A stretch of 64,000 bases of DNA, taken from NCBI GenBank assembly GCA_027943335.1, contig BSBK01006739.1:1-64000 (forward strand). Direction: 5' to 3'. The DNA comes from Chamaecyparis obtusa. Taxonomy: Eukaryota > Streptophyta > Pinopsida > Cupressales > Cupressaceae. The notes below the pieces were generated by a model that was given only the letters and a program-made list of their open reading frames with translations, did no database searches and was not told the DNA's origin. Below, one piece after another: positions 1 to 13,695 of this stretch (position 1 is the stretch's first letter; each line of letters starts with the position of its first letter). The translations under genes were made by a program, and so were the position numbers.

Positions 1-1166
1 CACTATCTCTCCCAAAGGCCTATATATTTTCTTCATTTACTTTGTAGTTTATGGAACATGTCAACACTAGATATGGGGATTGGAGAGATTTCAAGAAAGA
101 ACCTACATATGTAAGTTTATACTCCACCAAAGATGTTTCCTAGGGAGTCTTTTTGTTTTGATTTCTCATTCCCTTTAGAAACTCATCTAGGTCAATGTGA
201 ACTAGATCTATATCTATCATCTATCTTTCCAAAAATACAATCTTGGAAGGAGGGAAGTAGACTAGGAACTTGTCAATCATTAGTCACTTTCTCTTCCATT
301 TTAATTTCTTTAGAAACTATAGAATAAGTTATGAGATCATATAATATAAGTGAAAATACACTAATGACATCAATATTATTAACTAAATACATCATGAAAT
401 TCTTAAATGTATATTAGAAAACAAAATTTGGATGAATTGGAGGTAGCTATTATTGAGTCGAGATCAGAATAGAACATTTGAGATTGAATTGTCCATAAAA
501 TGTCTTTAGAAATTGGGTCCATGGGCCTCTGAAGATTGTTGTTCAATAGTGTATTAACTATTAGTCAGGGGTCAAGGATTAGGGTTGACCATGACCCTTG
601 AAATTTATGACCGAAACACCCTTGAAGACCAATGTTCGAAAGGAAATGAAACCCTGATACAATAAGCGTGAAGGATGGATGATAGGTGTTCATAGAGACC
701 ACAAAAAAAGACTCCATTGAAGCATGTTGTACAATTAATTGGAGGCTAAATTCACATTAGGGTTCAAAGATAAAATGTCTTATTTTCTTGGATTTAGGGA
801 GCTCGTGGGGGTGACCCATAATCACCAACACCCAATTCACTCAAAGTCTTTTCCATGATAGGGATTGTATATAAACTTTAAAGCATATCTAAAATTTTAA
901 TAATACAATTGTAATTAGGTTTGTTTTTTTAACATTGTTTGTTGCTTTTGTTTTAATATTTAGATTTGACTTTTAAGATTTTATCTTTTGCATTAGTATG
1001 TTTGAGTGCGACTTCACATTCCCAATAAAGGATATCTTGTATCAGAATGTAAGTTTGATGGTGGATTCTATCTATTAAGCTATTTTTTATGATTATGCAT
1101 CATAAATTAAATCTATATTTTACTATAATATTGTTATTTTTTTAATAGTTTGTTCAAAATTCTCTT
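1..1166. other. AT-rich flank without a recognisable gene
   Basis: No convincing coding sequence or repeat structure is visible here. A 64-codon open frame at 133-327 has no homology I recognise and no supporting signals. The stretch ends where the left terminal repeat of the outer transposon begins. Confidence 0.5.
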
Positions 1167-1182
1167 TGGGTTACACTTTTTT
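1167..1182 (+). repeat. Left terminal inverted repeat of the outer transposon
   Basis: TGGGTTACACTTTTTT, an exact reverse-complement match to 40442-40457. The next bases inward do not match, so the repeat is about 16 bp or has decayed. Confidence 0.5.
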
Positions 1183-1230
1183 AGAGAAGAAAAATGTCCC
1201 GAAAAATGCGATCAAGTAAAAATATCATCG

Positions 1231-1465
1231 AACTTTCGATATAAAGTCATCCAAAGTTCTGATCAAAAGTGACTAACTTCCAAACAAAAGTGACAAACTT
1301 CTGTACTTTCGATCAGAAGTGACTTTCGATCGAAAGTTCCTTGCTCACTTTCGATCAAAAGTAAGGAACTTTCGATCGAAAGTAAAAAAAAAAGTAAGGG
1401 TTTACGGTGGGGTTTTTAACCTACCGAAAGTGACTTTCAATGTCACTTTTGACTGTCACTTTTGG
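1231..1465. repeat. Subterminal palindromic repeats (ACTTTCGATCGAAAGT family)
   Basis: Perfect copies of the 16-bp palindrome lie at 1322-1337 and 1368-1383, with many one- or two-base variants around them. The same motif family occurs at 39520-39682 near the opposite end of the proposed outer element. Clustered short palindromes near transposon ends are typical transposase-binding sites; that role is inferred here. Confidence 0.6.
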
Positions 1466-1552
1466 GGATTCTTGGCTTCCGATTTTTTGACTGTCCGCTT
1501 TATCAGATTTTTTTATTTTTTCATTTTTCATTATTTAAAGTTTTTGATATAT

Positions 1553-3058
<1,506 letters not shown>

Positions 3059-3246
3059 CGTTATTTACATTTAAATATAATTTATGTAATTGATTTTACT
3101 TTGAAATAATGTAGTGAAATATGCATACTTTAATTTTATTTTCAATTAAATTAGGAAAACGTATATATGTAGACTTCATTTGATAGTAAATAAAATCTTT
3201 CAAGTATACATATTCTATCTATCAGACATATTATTGCACATCACAC

Positions 3247-5001
3247 ATGGCAGATGCACTGATTCTCCCCGTGGAACTATTTGCACGCACTAATAGAGAA
3301 ATTGAATGGTTGCAAGAATCCATAAATAATTCGACTAGCTCTAGTGTCTATAAGAGCACATGTCAATCCATCCTTACTAGCTTGATTAGCATTAGGGATG
3401 ACATTCATGGTACCACTCCCTATGCCCCATATGTTATAGAGGCCATACTTGAGAGGAAGAGACAAGAGGTTGGCTCTGGTCTTTCTCTTAAGGAGGTACA
3501 GGCTTTAGTGCCTAAAGCAACCCTGAAAAGGGAAGCTTTCCCATCTTATATAGATTTAAATTATGTGAAGGGGTATCAGGTTACTAGGTGTCAGGATCCT
3601 GCTATATCAGCATTGATATACCCACAATTTCTAGCTTCCCATGGTCATTATCTGAATAATGACCAGATTCCATTATACTTTGCATAGCAGATTTTTGTTG
3701 AGGTTCATTTAGGGAGGGTTATTAATTACACTAATTTTCTAGCACATCTAGGATAGGGGCATGGCAAACTTGTTGATAGAGATACTTTTTGTCGAGCTGA
3801 TCAACAAAGGCCAGTACACCAGGCCATTGTTGGTCAGAGGGTACCTTCTATAGCTCCTTCATTGGGTCCTATTGTAGATGATGTTATTCATAGCACCCAG
3901 CTTCGAGTTGCGTTTGATAGTGTGAGTGACATTGCAGCAGCTACCACATCCATATCGAGTGATCAGGTTGGTCAGTACATGATGTATCGATGAAACTCCA
4001 TATCGTCAGGTGGAGAACCCTCTAACAAGACCACACATGACATGTATAGTGTAGTAGGCATCCCTTCACTTTCTAGCCTGGAGGGACTTATAGGAGAGAT
4101 GACACCTGTCACATTGACTAGTTTGGTTGAGGATCTATTGGATGCATATGCATTTATAGAAGAATAACATGATATCCCCATATCAGATGTTAGATCTCAT
4201 GTGGGTACTGTCAGATATGCTCAGCCACATCCTTCTCACCTAGACCATGGCCATAGTGGTAGTTTTCATGAGGATCCACCTACTAACCACTCTATTGCTA
4301 CACAGGGAGAGGCACAACGTACAGACCCTTCACTCAGTGCAGGGCATCATTTCTCTGATGTTGGCCTTGACAATGTTGAGTTCAGCATGACCACTGTGGG
4401 TAATCTATATTTTTTGACACATGATGATACGACTTCCATGCCATCTCATTTGGTTATTCCATTGTATTCATCATTAGAGAGGCATGTGTGGTCTACTCAT
4501 GTTGCAGATGCAGAGTTGAGCTTGGACCAGACGCATCAAAATCTTGATACCTTGGTTGATAGGATTAAGGCCAGGAAATTTGAGTACTATCAATTTCCAC
4601 CACCTACACAGGTATAAATCAGATTATATATGTATTTAATGTTACAATTTAACTTAAATTTATTTTCAAAATTTCAATCAATTTATATATATATGATATA
4701 TTTTTTGTTTACCAAGATATGCCTCTGTTACTTCTTCTTTGAGCATTGATTGTGTACATCATCGGGACTCACTCGATGATGACATTAGTAGTGGACAGGT
4801 GAGTGTTTAATTTATTATCTGTGTGTACACACTTTATAACATGTTTTCTTGTACAATATTTTAAATCAAACTTAAGATGTGTACTATGTTTATATATTAA
4901 TTTATATATCTCTTTCTTTGTAGGGATCTGCACATCCTTCATAGCATGATAGTCACTCTGGGTCTGACCACTTAGTGAGGACTCATCATGATGAGTCCTA
5001 G
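3247..5001 (+). pseudogene. Unrecognised multi-exon gene of the outer transposon, mutated
   Basis: One reading frame runs from the ATG at 3247 to 4611, interrupted by four single stops: TAG at 3685, TAG near 3754, TGA near 3991 and TAA near 4165. There is no frameshift, so it was recently a protein of about 455 residues in this exon. The exon ends at CAG followed by GT at 4612. Candidate further exons are 4717-4798 (ending CAG/gtgagtg; its open frame is one base out of phase with the acceptor I chose) and 4923-5001 (after ttgtag, ending in TAG, with another in-frame TAG). The protein starts MADALILPVELF, with an N-terminal part that looks helical and a Ser/Thr/His-rich C-terminal half. I do not recognise the family. 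It converges on the transposase gene and may be that transposon's second ORF. Confidence 0.5.
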
Positions 5002-5881
5002 GCACCTTCATATTTGATCTAGACATATTTCATATTACATATATATTAACATGTGTTTGATGAACTATATTTCATTTCTAGACTCTACAAGACCAATTGA
5101 TGTGTTTGATGTTATATTTCATTTCTAGACCCTTTTGATAGAATGTTTGACACATGATTGATCCATATGTTTCATATTTACAGTACTTGATCTACACATG
5201 ATTTATGTTTCATGCATGTTATATATATACTTTCACTCTAGATATGTATGCATGTGTGATGAACTTGTATACATGTTTGATTCTTCATGAGTTCATGTGA
5301 TTTCAAATTTATAAATGTAAATTTTCAATACTTTCAATAGATTACATACATGTGTTTAATTTAAATTTACATGTGTACATGTTGGATTATATATGAATTT
5401 TATGTTTTAAATTTATATGTACATGTGTTTGATTCAACACATGAATGATGCTTGATTGTACATGTTTATGAAAGTTATGAATGATGTAAATTTGACACAT
5501 GTGAGCTATATATTTGAGACCTAGTTGTTTGATTGAATCATACTTATATCTAAATGTGCATTCAATAATATTTGTTCATGTAATTTTAATTTAATGTTGT
5601 TGTACTTAAAGTAGATTTTATATTTAAAACATGCACGTCCTAATGTAACACATGCAAATTCAATGTACACACATTCATATTCCAAAGCTAGACTACTTCA
5701 TATTCAGGTAGATAATTAATATATCATATCCACTTTTAAGACATTTTTTTTTATCTATATTATAAATTTTTAATTTAATTCAAGCTTCATTCACTATGGG
5801 CACCAGTAGGAAAGAATGGAGCTAAGAAAACCTCTGGTCTCGCCCCTAAAAAATTAGTACAAATCATATTTCATGCGTAAT
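5002..5881. other. AT-rich spacer between the two convergent genes
   Basis: Low-complexity sequence with many variants of CATGTGTTTGAT and TTTCATTTCTAGAC and no supported gene. It separates the 3' ends of the two convergent genes of the outer transposon. Confidence 0.4.
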
Positions 5882-6123
5882 TTAGTCCACATCAAGTGGT
5901 TCATCTCTCTCTCAAATAACATTTAATATTCTCTCATGGTCGTCAGTATCAAGTCTCCACTTATGAATGCCACGTCTCGTCACAGGAAGAAGAGATAGGA
6001 CAATGGCAATTACAAGATGGCTATACTGATAAACCTTATTGTTAGGTTGATAATCAACAAAATGAATCCCATGTTTAAGTATTTTGATTTGCTTCAAATA
6101 TGTTCCTTTCACAACAACTGAAC
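5882..6123 (-). pseudogene. Transposase 3' exon (part of the split gene)
   Basis: Follows an acceptor TGTGTAG at 6124-6130 on the minus strand and reads SVVVKGTYLKQIKILKHG and onward. A TGA interrupts it near 5918 (CGA to TGA would fit), and a TAA at 5882-5884 is the probable true end. The upstream intron holds a (TG)n run at about 6156-6177. Phase matches the exon ending at 6529. Confidence 0.5.
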
Positions 6124-6330
6124 CTACACAGACAAGTTCAACAATGTTATATATATGTGTGTGTGTGTGTGTGTGTGAAATTAACCATATAAACAAACAT
6201 TTAAGAAAATTGGAAGTTGGACCTCACTCAAGTTTAATACAGGCTATGAAACTTAAATACATTACTAGAACCTATGGGAAACATAATTCTATCGCTTGTT
6301 TCATTCTGTGTTAGCTTCATCCTCTCCTTG

Positions 6331-6528
6331 CAGCAACGTAATAAATAGTAACTAACACCTTCCACATTTCTAGGCTCTACTACTACTACAAAAATATGTC
6401 TTGCATTTAAAGAAAACTTTTAATTTGAGGTTTGTAAATATAAATTAAAAAAACTTTATTTATGAATTGAGTTTATGAATCCTTTTTAAACATGTACATA
6501 AACACACATGTACCAATTTTGATCAAAC
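6331..6528. other. AT-rich intron sequence of the transposase gene
   Basis: Non-coding sequence between the two 3' exons. The TACTACTACAAAAATATG near 6373 resembles a CACTA-type end, but no partner or target duplication was found for it. Confidence 0.3.
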
Positions 6529-6629
6529 CTGAAATATGGTCATAATCTATAGAAATCAATGGAATGTTGTCAAAGCTTTCATCCTGAACTTCATCATTTG
6601 TGTTTGTAACATCTAGTGGAACCAAATTC
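6529..6629 (-). pseudogene. Transposase exon piece left of the solo LTR
   Basis: When the solo LTR and one copy of its target duplication are left out, the frame of 9137-9388 (ending KCGYVSE) continues directly into WNLVPLDVTNTNDEVQDE here, up to a donor at 6528/6527. This continuity supports both the LTR boundaries and the exon. Confidence 0.6.
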
Positions 6630-7026
6630 CATTCTGTAATGTCCCATGTTAGTTTGTAACCTTGGATCTATCTAGTCTACTCACCATGCTTGTAATTAAT
6701 ATAGATCTATTTAGTATTTCAACTTAATTAAATGAAATAATAATTAAATAGAATTTATATTTCCTCTTATGACTATATTGATGGTCCCATGTCCAACTTA
6801 TTACCCTGTCGAAATTGGATAGGAAGACTTTAGGATGTGACTGAGGCGCTTAGAGACCATTCCCAATAGGTTCCCTTAAGGTTTACAGGTCTAAGCCCAA
6901 AATATTGGGATGCTGACCCCCACCCTATTTTGGGACAAAAGCTATTGGTAGGATTTACACAAGCTCTCCTTGAAGACATCCTTATATTCCTTCCTTCCAG
7001 TCCAACAGGTGACAAATCAGAGGAGG

Positions 7027-7061
7027 AATATATATATATATATATATACATATATATATAC

Positions 7062-7093
<32 letters not shown>

Positions 7094-7160
7094 GTATATG
7101 TATATATATGTATATATATACATATATACATATATATATATATACATATACATATATATA

Positions 7161-7196
<36 letters not shown>

Positions 7197-7234
7197 CATA
7201 TATATACATATACATATATATATCTATATATATG

Positions 7235-7268
<34 letters not shown>

Positions 7269-7334
7269 CATACATTTATATATATATATATATGTATATG
7301 TATATATATATGTATATATATATATGTAGATATA

Positions 7335-7383
<49 letters not shown>

Positions 7384-7414
7384 GTATGTATGTATGTATA
7401 TGTATGTATGTATG

Positions 7415-7449
<35 letters not shown>

Positions 7450-7540
7450 GTATGTATGTATGTATATATATATATATGTATGTATGTATGTATATATGTA
7501 TATATATGTATGTATGTGTGTGTATATATATATAGATGTA
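7027..7540. repeat. (TA)n/(TATG)n microsatellite inside the solo LTR
   Basis: About 510 bp of TATATA/TATGTATG repeat, giving long artefactual open frames on both strands. Confidence 0.9.
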
Positions 7541-9112
7541 AATATTAGATCATTTTCAAATATGTTAGGGAACGTTTAGATATATATATTATATAGAGAT
7601 GATTCTGATTTCATCCATATTAATATATATTATATATCTAAAATAAATATATGTATAATTCTTATTTTCAATATTATTGTCAGATATATATACATTTCCT
7701 ATTTATTAAATATATATATTTATTCATATGATCTTATAATAGTTCTTTATTCTTAATGAGATTCAAATGTAATAGTCTGTGATCAGTATTTAACTCATTA
7801 TATTCCTTATTCATCTCTTCTTTATGAAGAGGCTCCAACATATTTTTATATAGTCTTTGTTTCCTCTCTGATATCTTCCTTACCAGATAATATAGACTAA
7901 TACCTCCTCCTTGGAGAGTATCAATTATATTTACAATATCTTATTCTTCCTCCATGATATTAGTGATATTAATTTAATCATATATATATTAAAATCTTAA
8001 CAATATACATATACAAATGTTCTATATATTAGCCCCTATATTTTTTATTATTATCTATATATATAACAGTATATATCTTAATCTATATATATTTCTGATT
8101 CATTATTATTAGCACATAGTTCATATATATACTTGTGATTTATTATTATTAATATATATATAAATGTTGGATATATGTAAGTTCATATATATGTATATAT
8201 ATATTCCTGATATCACTGTATTCATATATAAATGCTATATATATATATAGATATACTTTTGATTTCACTATTATAACTAAAATTAATACTATGTATGTAT
8301 ATGTATTATCCATATTTCTTAATAATGTCCTGATTCAGTATTTTGTAATCAATAGTAACTTATTGAAGCTTGCCAGCCAACAATAAGTATGATTCATTTC
8401 ATTAATCCTTTCTCCATTGGTCAATATCCAACATATATTTCATAATCTCCATCTACCATTCTCTTATTTACTCTCCAATGAGAATTATTATATCCCTCTC
8501 TCTTTGACATCCAGTACTCTCTTCTCATAAATACTCAATGTCTGAAGTTCATTCTTCTTTATTCCATAATCTCCTTCGATGATTCTCGAATGATTTGGGA
8601 CTGCCTTTATGTACGTTACAATGAGAACGATCAGCCACGTTGGAAAAGCTATAACTCATTTCTCTTCAATATTTGTAACCCTTAGACTTCATTCGTAATT
8701 GGTAATAACTTATATTGCAAACTCAACCGATAACTTGGGATTGTTAAATTTTTAATCTAATTGTTTGTTGGATACCCGATAATTATATGGTCTCATCGGC
8801 AATATAAGTATTAAATTATTTGATTATTTATGAGATCATTTTCCTTATTTTAATCACTATTATTTGATTATTGTTATTTATATATTTATATCTATATGTA
8901 CTTTATTATTATTCTATTATAATATTATATTATTAATTGAATATATAAATATATTATTGTAATTTATAGTTTATTATAATGTTATTCTAATATTATATTA
9001 TTGATCAAATATAAATATATATTTATTTAATTATTAATTATTTCAATTTATTTACTATAATTTCTTTGTTTAGTTATTTATATTTTACTATTAGTTACTA
9101 TTAAATTTTATT
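7541..9112. other. AT-rich remainder of the solo LTR
   Basis: No gene is visible. The sequence is very AT-rich, with scattered TATATAT and pyrimidine stretches. Confidence 0.4.
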
Positions 9113-9136
9113 TCAAGAACAAGACATCACACATTC

Positions 9137-11846
9137 ACTAACATATCCACATTTTTGGTTGATACATTCATCATAGTTTTCATAAATGTAGTCATAACAA
9201 AAGCATGAGTAATCTCTAGTGTACAATGACTGCACATTACTATCTGTACTCATAATTGAATGCAGGGATCTTGTTTTGTCTACTCTCTTGCATCCATGGA
9301 TTGATCTTCTATCAACACCTGAACAACAGAGAGACATGTTTAAAAATTGAAGACAAGTTAAAATCATGTATATATATAATGCACACATATATAAGTTAAC
9401 TCAAACAATGATCAATAAATTTAAAGCACACGTACATAAATTATAACTTGACAACAAGTGATGTTGAAAATTAATACGTGATATCTCCCAGAATACTCGG
9501 AAGGGTATGACTCAATCTAATCATGATGATGTGTTATCACAATTTGGCACCACAAAATGCATCTTGCACCACTCAACTACATCATGAGCATTATTTATAC
9601 GATATCCCTAATAGTCTAGTTGATACTTTCTTAAAGCATGTTTGATACAAGCTCCTGCACCACCATGCTCTCCCTTTCCATGTCCACTCTCAAAGAAACT
9701 CCAAATATGTGGTATCTTTTGGTATCGATGATATCTACATAGTGCGTAAAATGGCCTTGTTGATTTAAATTGTGTTTCACATCCATCTGACCAAACAAAA
9801 TGCTTTTCAATTTAGATGCCTTTGTTTTCCAAATATCCAAGAAATGTCTTAAAGCAATGCTCGATAAAATGTATGTCATGCTCTTTATCATCACTAATGT
9901 AAAAGTGATATTCTTTCTTTATGACTCGTGCTTGATATGTACTTTCAACACCATCCAAATCTAATTGTGCATGTCGATAAGACACATGTACCATGATAGT
10001 GACCCGCTCTGTATAGTAGTATTTTGCTGGAAGTTGTTTTTGAGAAACAAAGGAGAAGTTCTCTACAAAATCAACAACTGATAAAATTGTTCCAACTGGA
10101 AAAGTTTCTTTTTGTATTTGGAATTGTTTTTCCTGCCATTTAGCCAAAAAAAACATGATGTATGTTATATGGTTGAATCAATTTATGAAAATGTTGCAAC
10201 AGGTATCTCGTCTTCTACATATTCTAACCTTGTTGATTCTTTCCCAACTTTTGTTTCAGACTTTATGTACTTGTATCTCTTATATTTTATCATCCTCGTC
10301 ATGTCAGTATCTTCAAGTCTCAAAGGAAATTTAGCCAAATCCCCGCATGTTTGACAAGTTCCTCTTATACAATCTATTTCAGGTATGTCATGATCAATTA
10401 ATTTATTACATAAGATTGATGCTATGAATTGGCTTGGATGTTTAGGAAAATAATTTTGAGAACCACCACTTTCTTCTATCATATTTCTAAACCCTTGGTA
10501 GTAGAGATCAAATTCAATATGATATCAACAACAACAATTTTCAAAAGATTTATTTATCTTTACAAAAAATAGCTTTAATCTTTCAAACATTGTTTGTCCA
10601 ATCTTCAAGTCAGGATTTGAGTTACAAAATGAGAGATACAATTCATGTTGTGTGGTGTCCAACCAATGTTTTGTGTGCTAGAAATATTCCTTAGGCCCAG
10701 TCCTCTTCTTGATAACATCTCTTGTATTTGGTGAAGGACGAGTATGATCAGTCCAAAATGACGTAACTAAGTTCCTAATTGTTTCATTAATCCTATCCGA
10801 CCAAGGAGCTCTACACATTAGTGCCCAATTACCTTCCAATGTAGTATCATCCAAATTGATTTTTCTTTTCAAATAATGTGTCATTGTCTTCCTACTGTAC
10901 CTGATCTGAGATGAAAGTGAAGAAATTTGTCTTCTTTGGGACATGTTTTTATTTAAAATAGATGTCAGTATCACTCTTCTTGAAATGGACCTATCTACAG
11001 ATCTAGCTATTTTTCCAATGGAATGCAAACCTTCCTTAACACTGTCAACAATATTTTTTTTGTACATTACATGATTTTAACTTTTTCAAACTTGCATCTA
11101 CACCCAACAATTTTAATGGTTATTTTAACTCATTTTTAAGAAGTTTAATTGATAACAGTTGAGTTTTTTCAAGTGTACCAAGATTCTCAAATTGTTTCAT
11201 TATTTTCTTAGACTTTTTATTCAATGCCCTCTTCATAATATTTATGGGTTGTTTAGCATAATCTCTCAATTTTTCCACATCCATTTCAATTAAATGATCT
11301 ATGCTTTTACGATTAATTTTTCTCTTCAATTGTTGGAGTAGACTATCATTCTCATATGTTTCTTGCACTTCCACTGCAAACAAAATAAAAAATATATCTT
11401 AATATCTCATCTTAAGGGGACCTTCATGAAATAAGTATTTACAAGCTTGAATGCCAAACCTATAATAATTTATAAACTAATGAGAGAAACACATACTTAT
11501 TTGACCTTGGGTTGACCCTTCTCTAAAGTCCACTACTTCAACTTGGGATGTCCCTTGTCCAACATTTTCATCATCAAAGGTTGCATGTACACAACAAAAA
11601 TAATAACTTCTTAAGGGGAAAGACCCAAAATGCATATTCACCAATAAGAGACTAAATCGAGACAGTGAGAGAGAGTTAGTGAGTGAGTGTGAGAGAGAGA
11701 GAGAGAGAGATGTGTACTTGTTTGATATTCTGAGAGTTGTTCTTGTTGAGCTTGCAATGACCCTTCTCCAACTTCTGAAGGTTGGGCTTGTTGAGCTTGT
11801 AATGACCCTTCTCCAACTTCAGAAGGTTGTGCTTCTTGAGCATTTC
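9137..11846 (-). pseudogene. Transposase central exons, including the catalytic core
   Basis: From right to left: exon 11846 to about 11724 encodes a tandem AQPSEVGEGSLQAQQ repeat; a second exon ends at a donor at 11497; a third starts at 11373 after TTTGCAG and carries a basic region (RKINRKSID...). A frameshift in an A run near 11060 leads to the block with WTDHTRPSPNTRDVIKKR. After stops near 10678 and 10529 comes CIRGTCQTCGDLAKF, then a frameshift in a T run near 10160, then the DDE core (VVDFVENF, VWSDGCETQ, FFESGHGKGE) and the C-terminal YTRDYSCFC. The order fits one transposase of roughly 900 residues. See the parent entry for family and limits. Confidence 0.65.
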
Positions 11847-11925
11847 CTACATATGAAGTAAAAATTATTAAACAAAAACTTTTGAATAAAGTTACGTCTA
11901 ACGCTAGTACAAAAATAGCAATATA

Positions 11926-12262
11926 TGACCAAATAAAATACCAAAAATTGTAGATAAATGACCAAATTTGGTCACGTGACCACTGGTAGTTTATTGCCGG
12001 TCATTTATCTCGTGACCAAATTTATGACTAAACTATTTTAGTCATTTATTTGGTCATTGATTTGGTCATATATTTAGTCATTTATTTGGTCATTTGGTAG
12101 TTTATTTGGTCATTTGGTCATTTATTTGGTCATTTGGTAGTTTATTTAGTCATTTATTTGGTCATTTATTTGGTCATTTATTTGATCATTTATTTGGTCA
12201 TTTATTTGGTCGTTAATTTCATCATATATTTAGTCATTAATTTAGTCATATATTTAGTCATA
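11926..12262. repeat. Left subterminal repeats (TTTATTTGGTCA family)
   Basis: About 20 near-copies of a 10-13 bp unit TTTATTTRGTCA, preceded by a long palindromic block around 11969-11985 (GACCAAATTTGGTCACGTGACC-like, listed by position). The same unit family recurs at 29.7 and 31.0 kb. Confidence 0.75.
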
Positions 12263-12265
12263 TTA

Positions 12266-12334
12266 GGGCACGATAGAATCGAACCATCATCCTCCTACTT
12301 GTAAAGTAGGTGCTCTTCCATTGAGCTAGTACCC
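12266..12334 (-). tRNA. tRNA-like sequence, anticodon UAC (Val) by position
   Basis: The minus strand folds as a near-complete cloverleaf: acceptor GGGTACT/GTGCCC (one 3' base missing, one G-U pair), D arm GCTC...GAGC, perfect anticodon stem CCTAC/GTAGG with loop TTTACAA, and T arm GATGG-TTCGATT-CTATC. By position the anticodon is UAC (valine). It lacks one acceptor base and no encoded CCA is needed, so it may be a decayed or organelle-derived copy. It starts directly after the left subterminal repeats, which suggests it was carried along by the element. Confidence 0.6.
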
Positions 12335-13690
12335 TTTAAAGAATAATCATACCATGTATACTAGTACTTTCCACTAAACATGATTTCAAGTTTTTCCATC
12401 TATACTTCAAGGGTAGCAAAGCTTAAGGGGAGGATGACTAGTGATACTTTAATCTCAATGGTGAAGTTATTCAATGTGCAATATAAGAATGAAGTGAATG
12501 ATGTCATTGGAAAATGCATTACATGTGGCTTGTTCCCATTTATGGTTTTTAATATATGATTGGCTGATATCTACATCCCATCTATATTTACATCAACTCA
12601 GCTAGAAAAATTGCTCGTCATTGTGCATACAGACCAAATGTAAGTCCGACTACTTCCGAGCTTGCCCAAACAATAAAGGAAATGAATAAAGGTTTCTTTC
12701 AATGCAAATGAATATCATGCTATGCATTTTTTGTGATTTATGAAGTCTGAAAACAAGCAAATAGTGAACTTGTGCTTTTCAAAAATTTGCAAACAATATC
12801 ATTTAAAAAAGAATTCATAGATATATTTGTATAACTATAGATACTATCTTCTTTGTAGAGATAGACTATCATCTAGTTGGCAAAGATTAGATTAAATTGT
12901 CAATAAAGGCATAAGGCGACCATTGAAAGTGATGCATTCAAAATTCACCTAGAAGTTTTAACATCTTTGAGTGCTGACCAACATCTCAAATTACTTCTAA
13001 AATGGATTTCAATCACTTAAGATGTACTCACTTCAATATGGTACTAGGCAGAAATATTAGTCCCACTTATATTCATTATTGTGGAAGGAACCATCAATGA
13101 GTATTAGCCTGCTAATGCTCTTAATGATGCCATTTGAATTATTTTGTTCTTATAGGTGATATGAGATGCACAATTTTTTGTGGCCGAAGCTTTTGGAAAA
13201 TGACAGATTGGAAAATGACAGATAGCAGTGGAACTATAGGGAGGAATTAAACACAACTCAAGTTTGATGTAAGCAAGAAAACCTATTTTTCAAGAGCTCT
13301 GTAAGTTGATTACTAAAATTTGCCTTTTCCAACTGCAATTATGGAGTGCACATCTATATTGAAATGATTGGGAAGTGGAGAAATAAAAAATCATCCTTCA
13401 GTTGTAAGAAAAGGACCAATATAATCAAGTGAGCCACTCTAATGCCATTGCCTTAATTGGACAAGTGGTGGCAATGTTGGATAATTTGGAAATTAGGAAC
13501 TTCCTTCAAACACAAGGTGTCAAGATAGCTACTAATGTCTCAAAGTGTAGCTTCCAAAGCACACTTGAGTAAAGCAGGTATTGCAGATGTTTTTTGCACT
13601 GAGTTCCACAAATAGAAGATAGCTAACCATTTCTTCTATAAGTGTGAAACAGATAGAGGATTTTGTGGTCGAATGACATGATTAATTCAT
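12335..13690. other. Anonymous interior of the CACTA-like element
   Basis: No gene recognised. Short open stretches (for example around 12590-12710, plus strand) have no clear family. Confidence 0.3.
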
Positions 13691-13695
13691 TTCCA

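Larger units (their letters stand above)
6635..9131. mobile_element. Solo LTR with CATTC target duplication
   Basis: The 2,497-bp segment starts TGTAATGTC and ends GACATCACA, a near-perfect inverted pair of LTR type (TG...CA). It is flanked by CATTC at 6630-6634 and 9132-9136, a 5-bp target duplication. No internal retrotransposon coding sequence or primer site is present, so it is a solo LTR, probably left by LTR-LTR recombination. It lies inside the coding sequence of the outer transposase. Its orientation and family are not determined. Confidence 0.8.

Noticed and set aside
6373..6395. CACTA-type left end at TACTACTACAAAAATATG
   Set aside because: No partner end, no target duplication, and it lies in the transposase intron.
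6830..7579. Open frames of 60-201 codons around the second TA repeat
   Set aside because: Same artefact: microsatellite inside the solo LTR.
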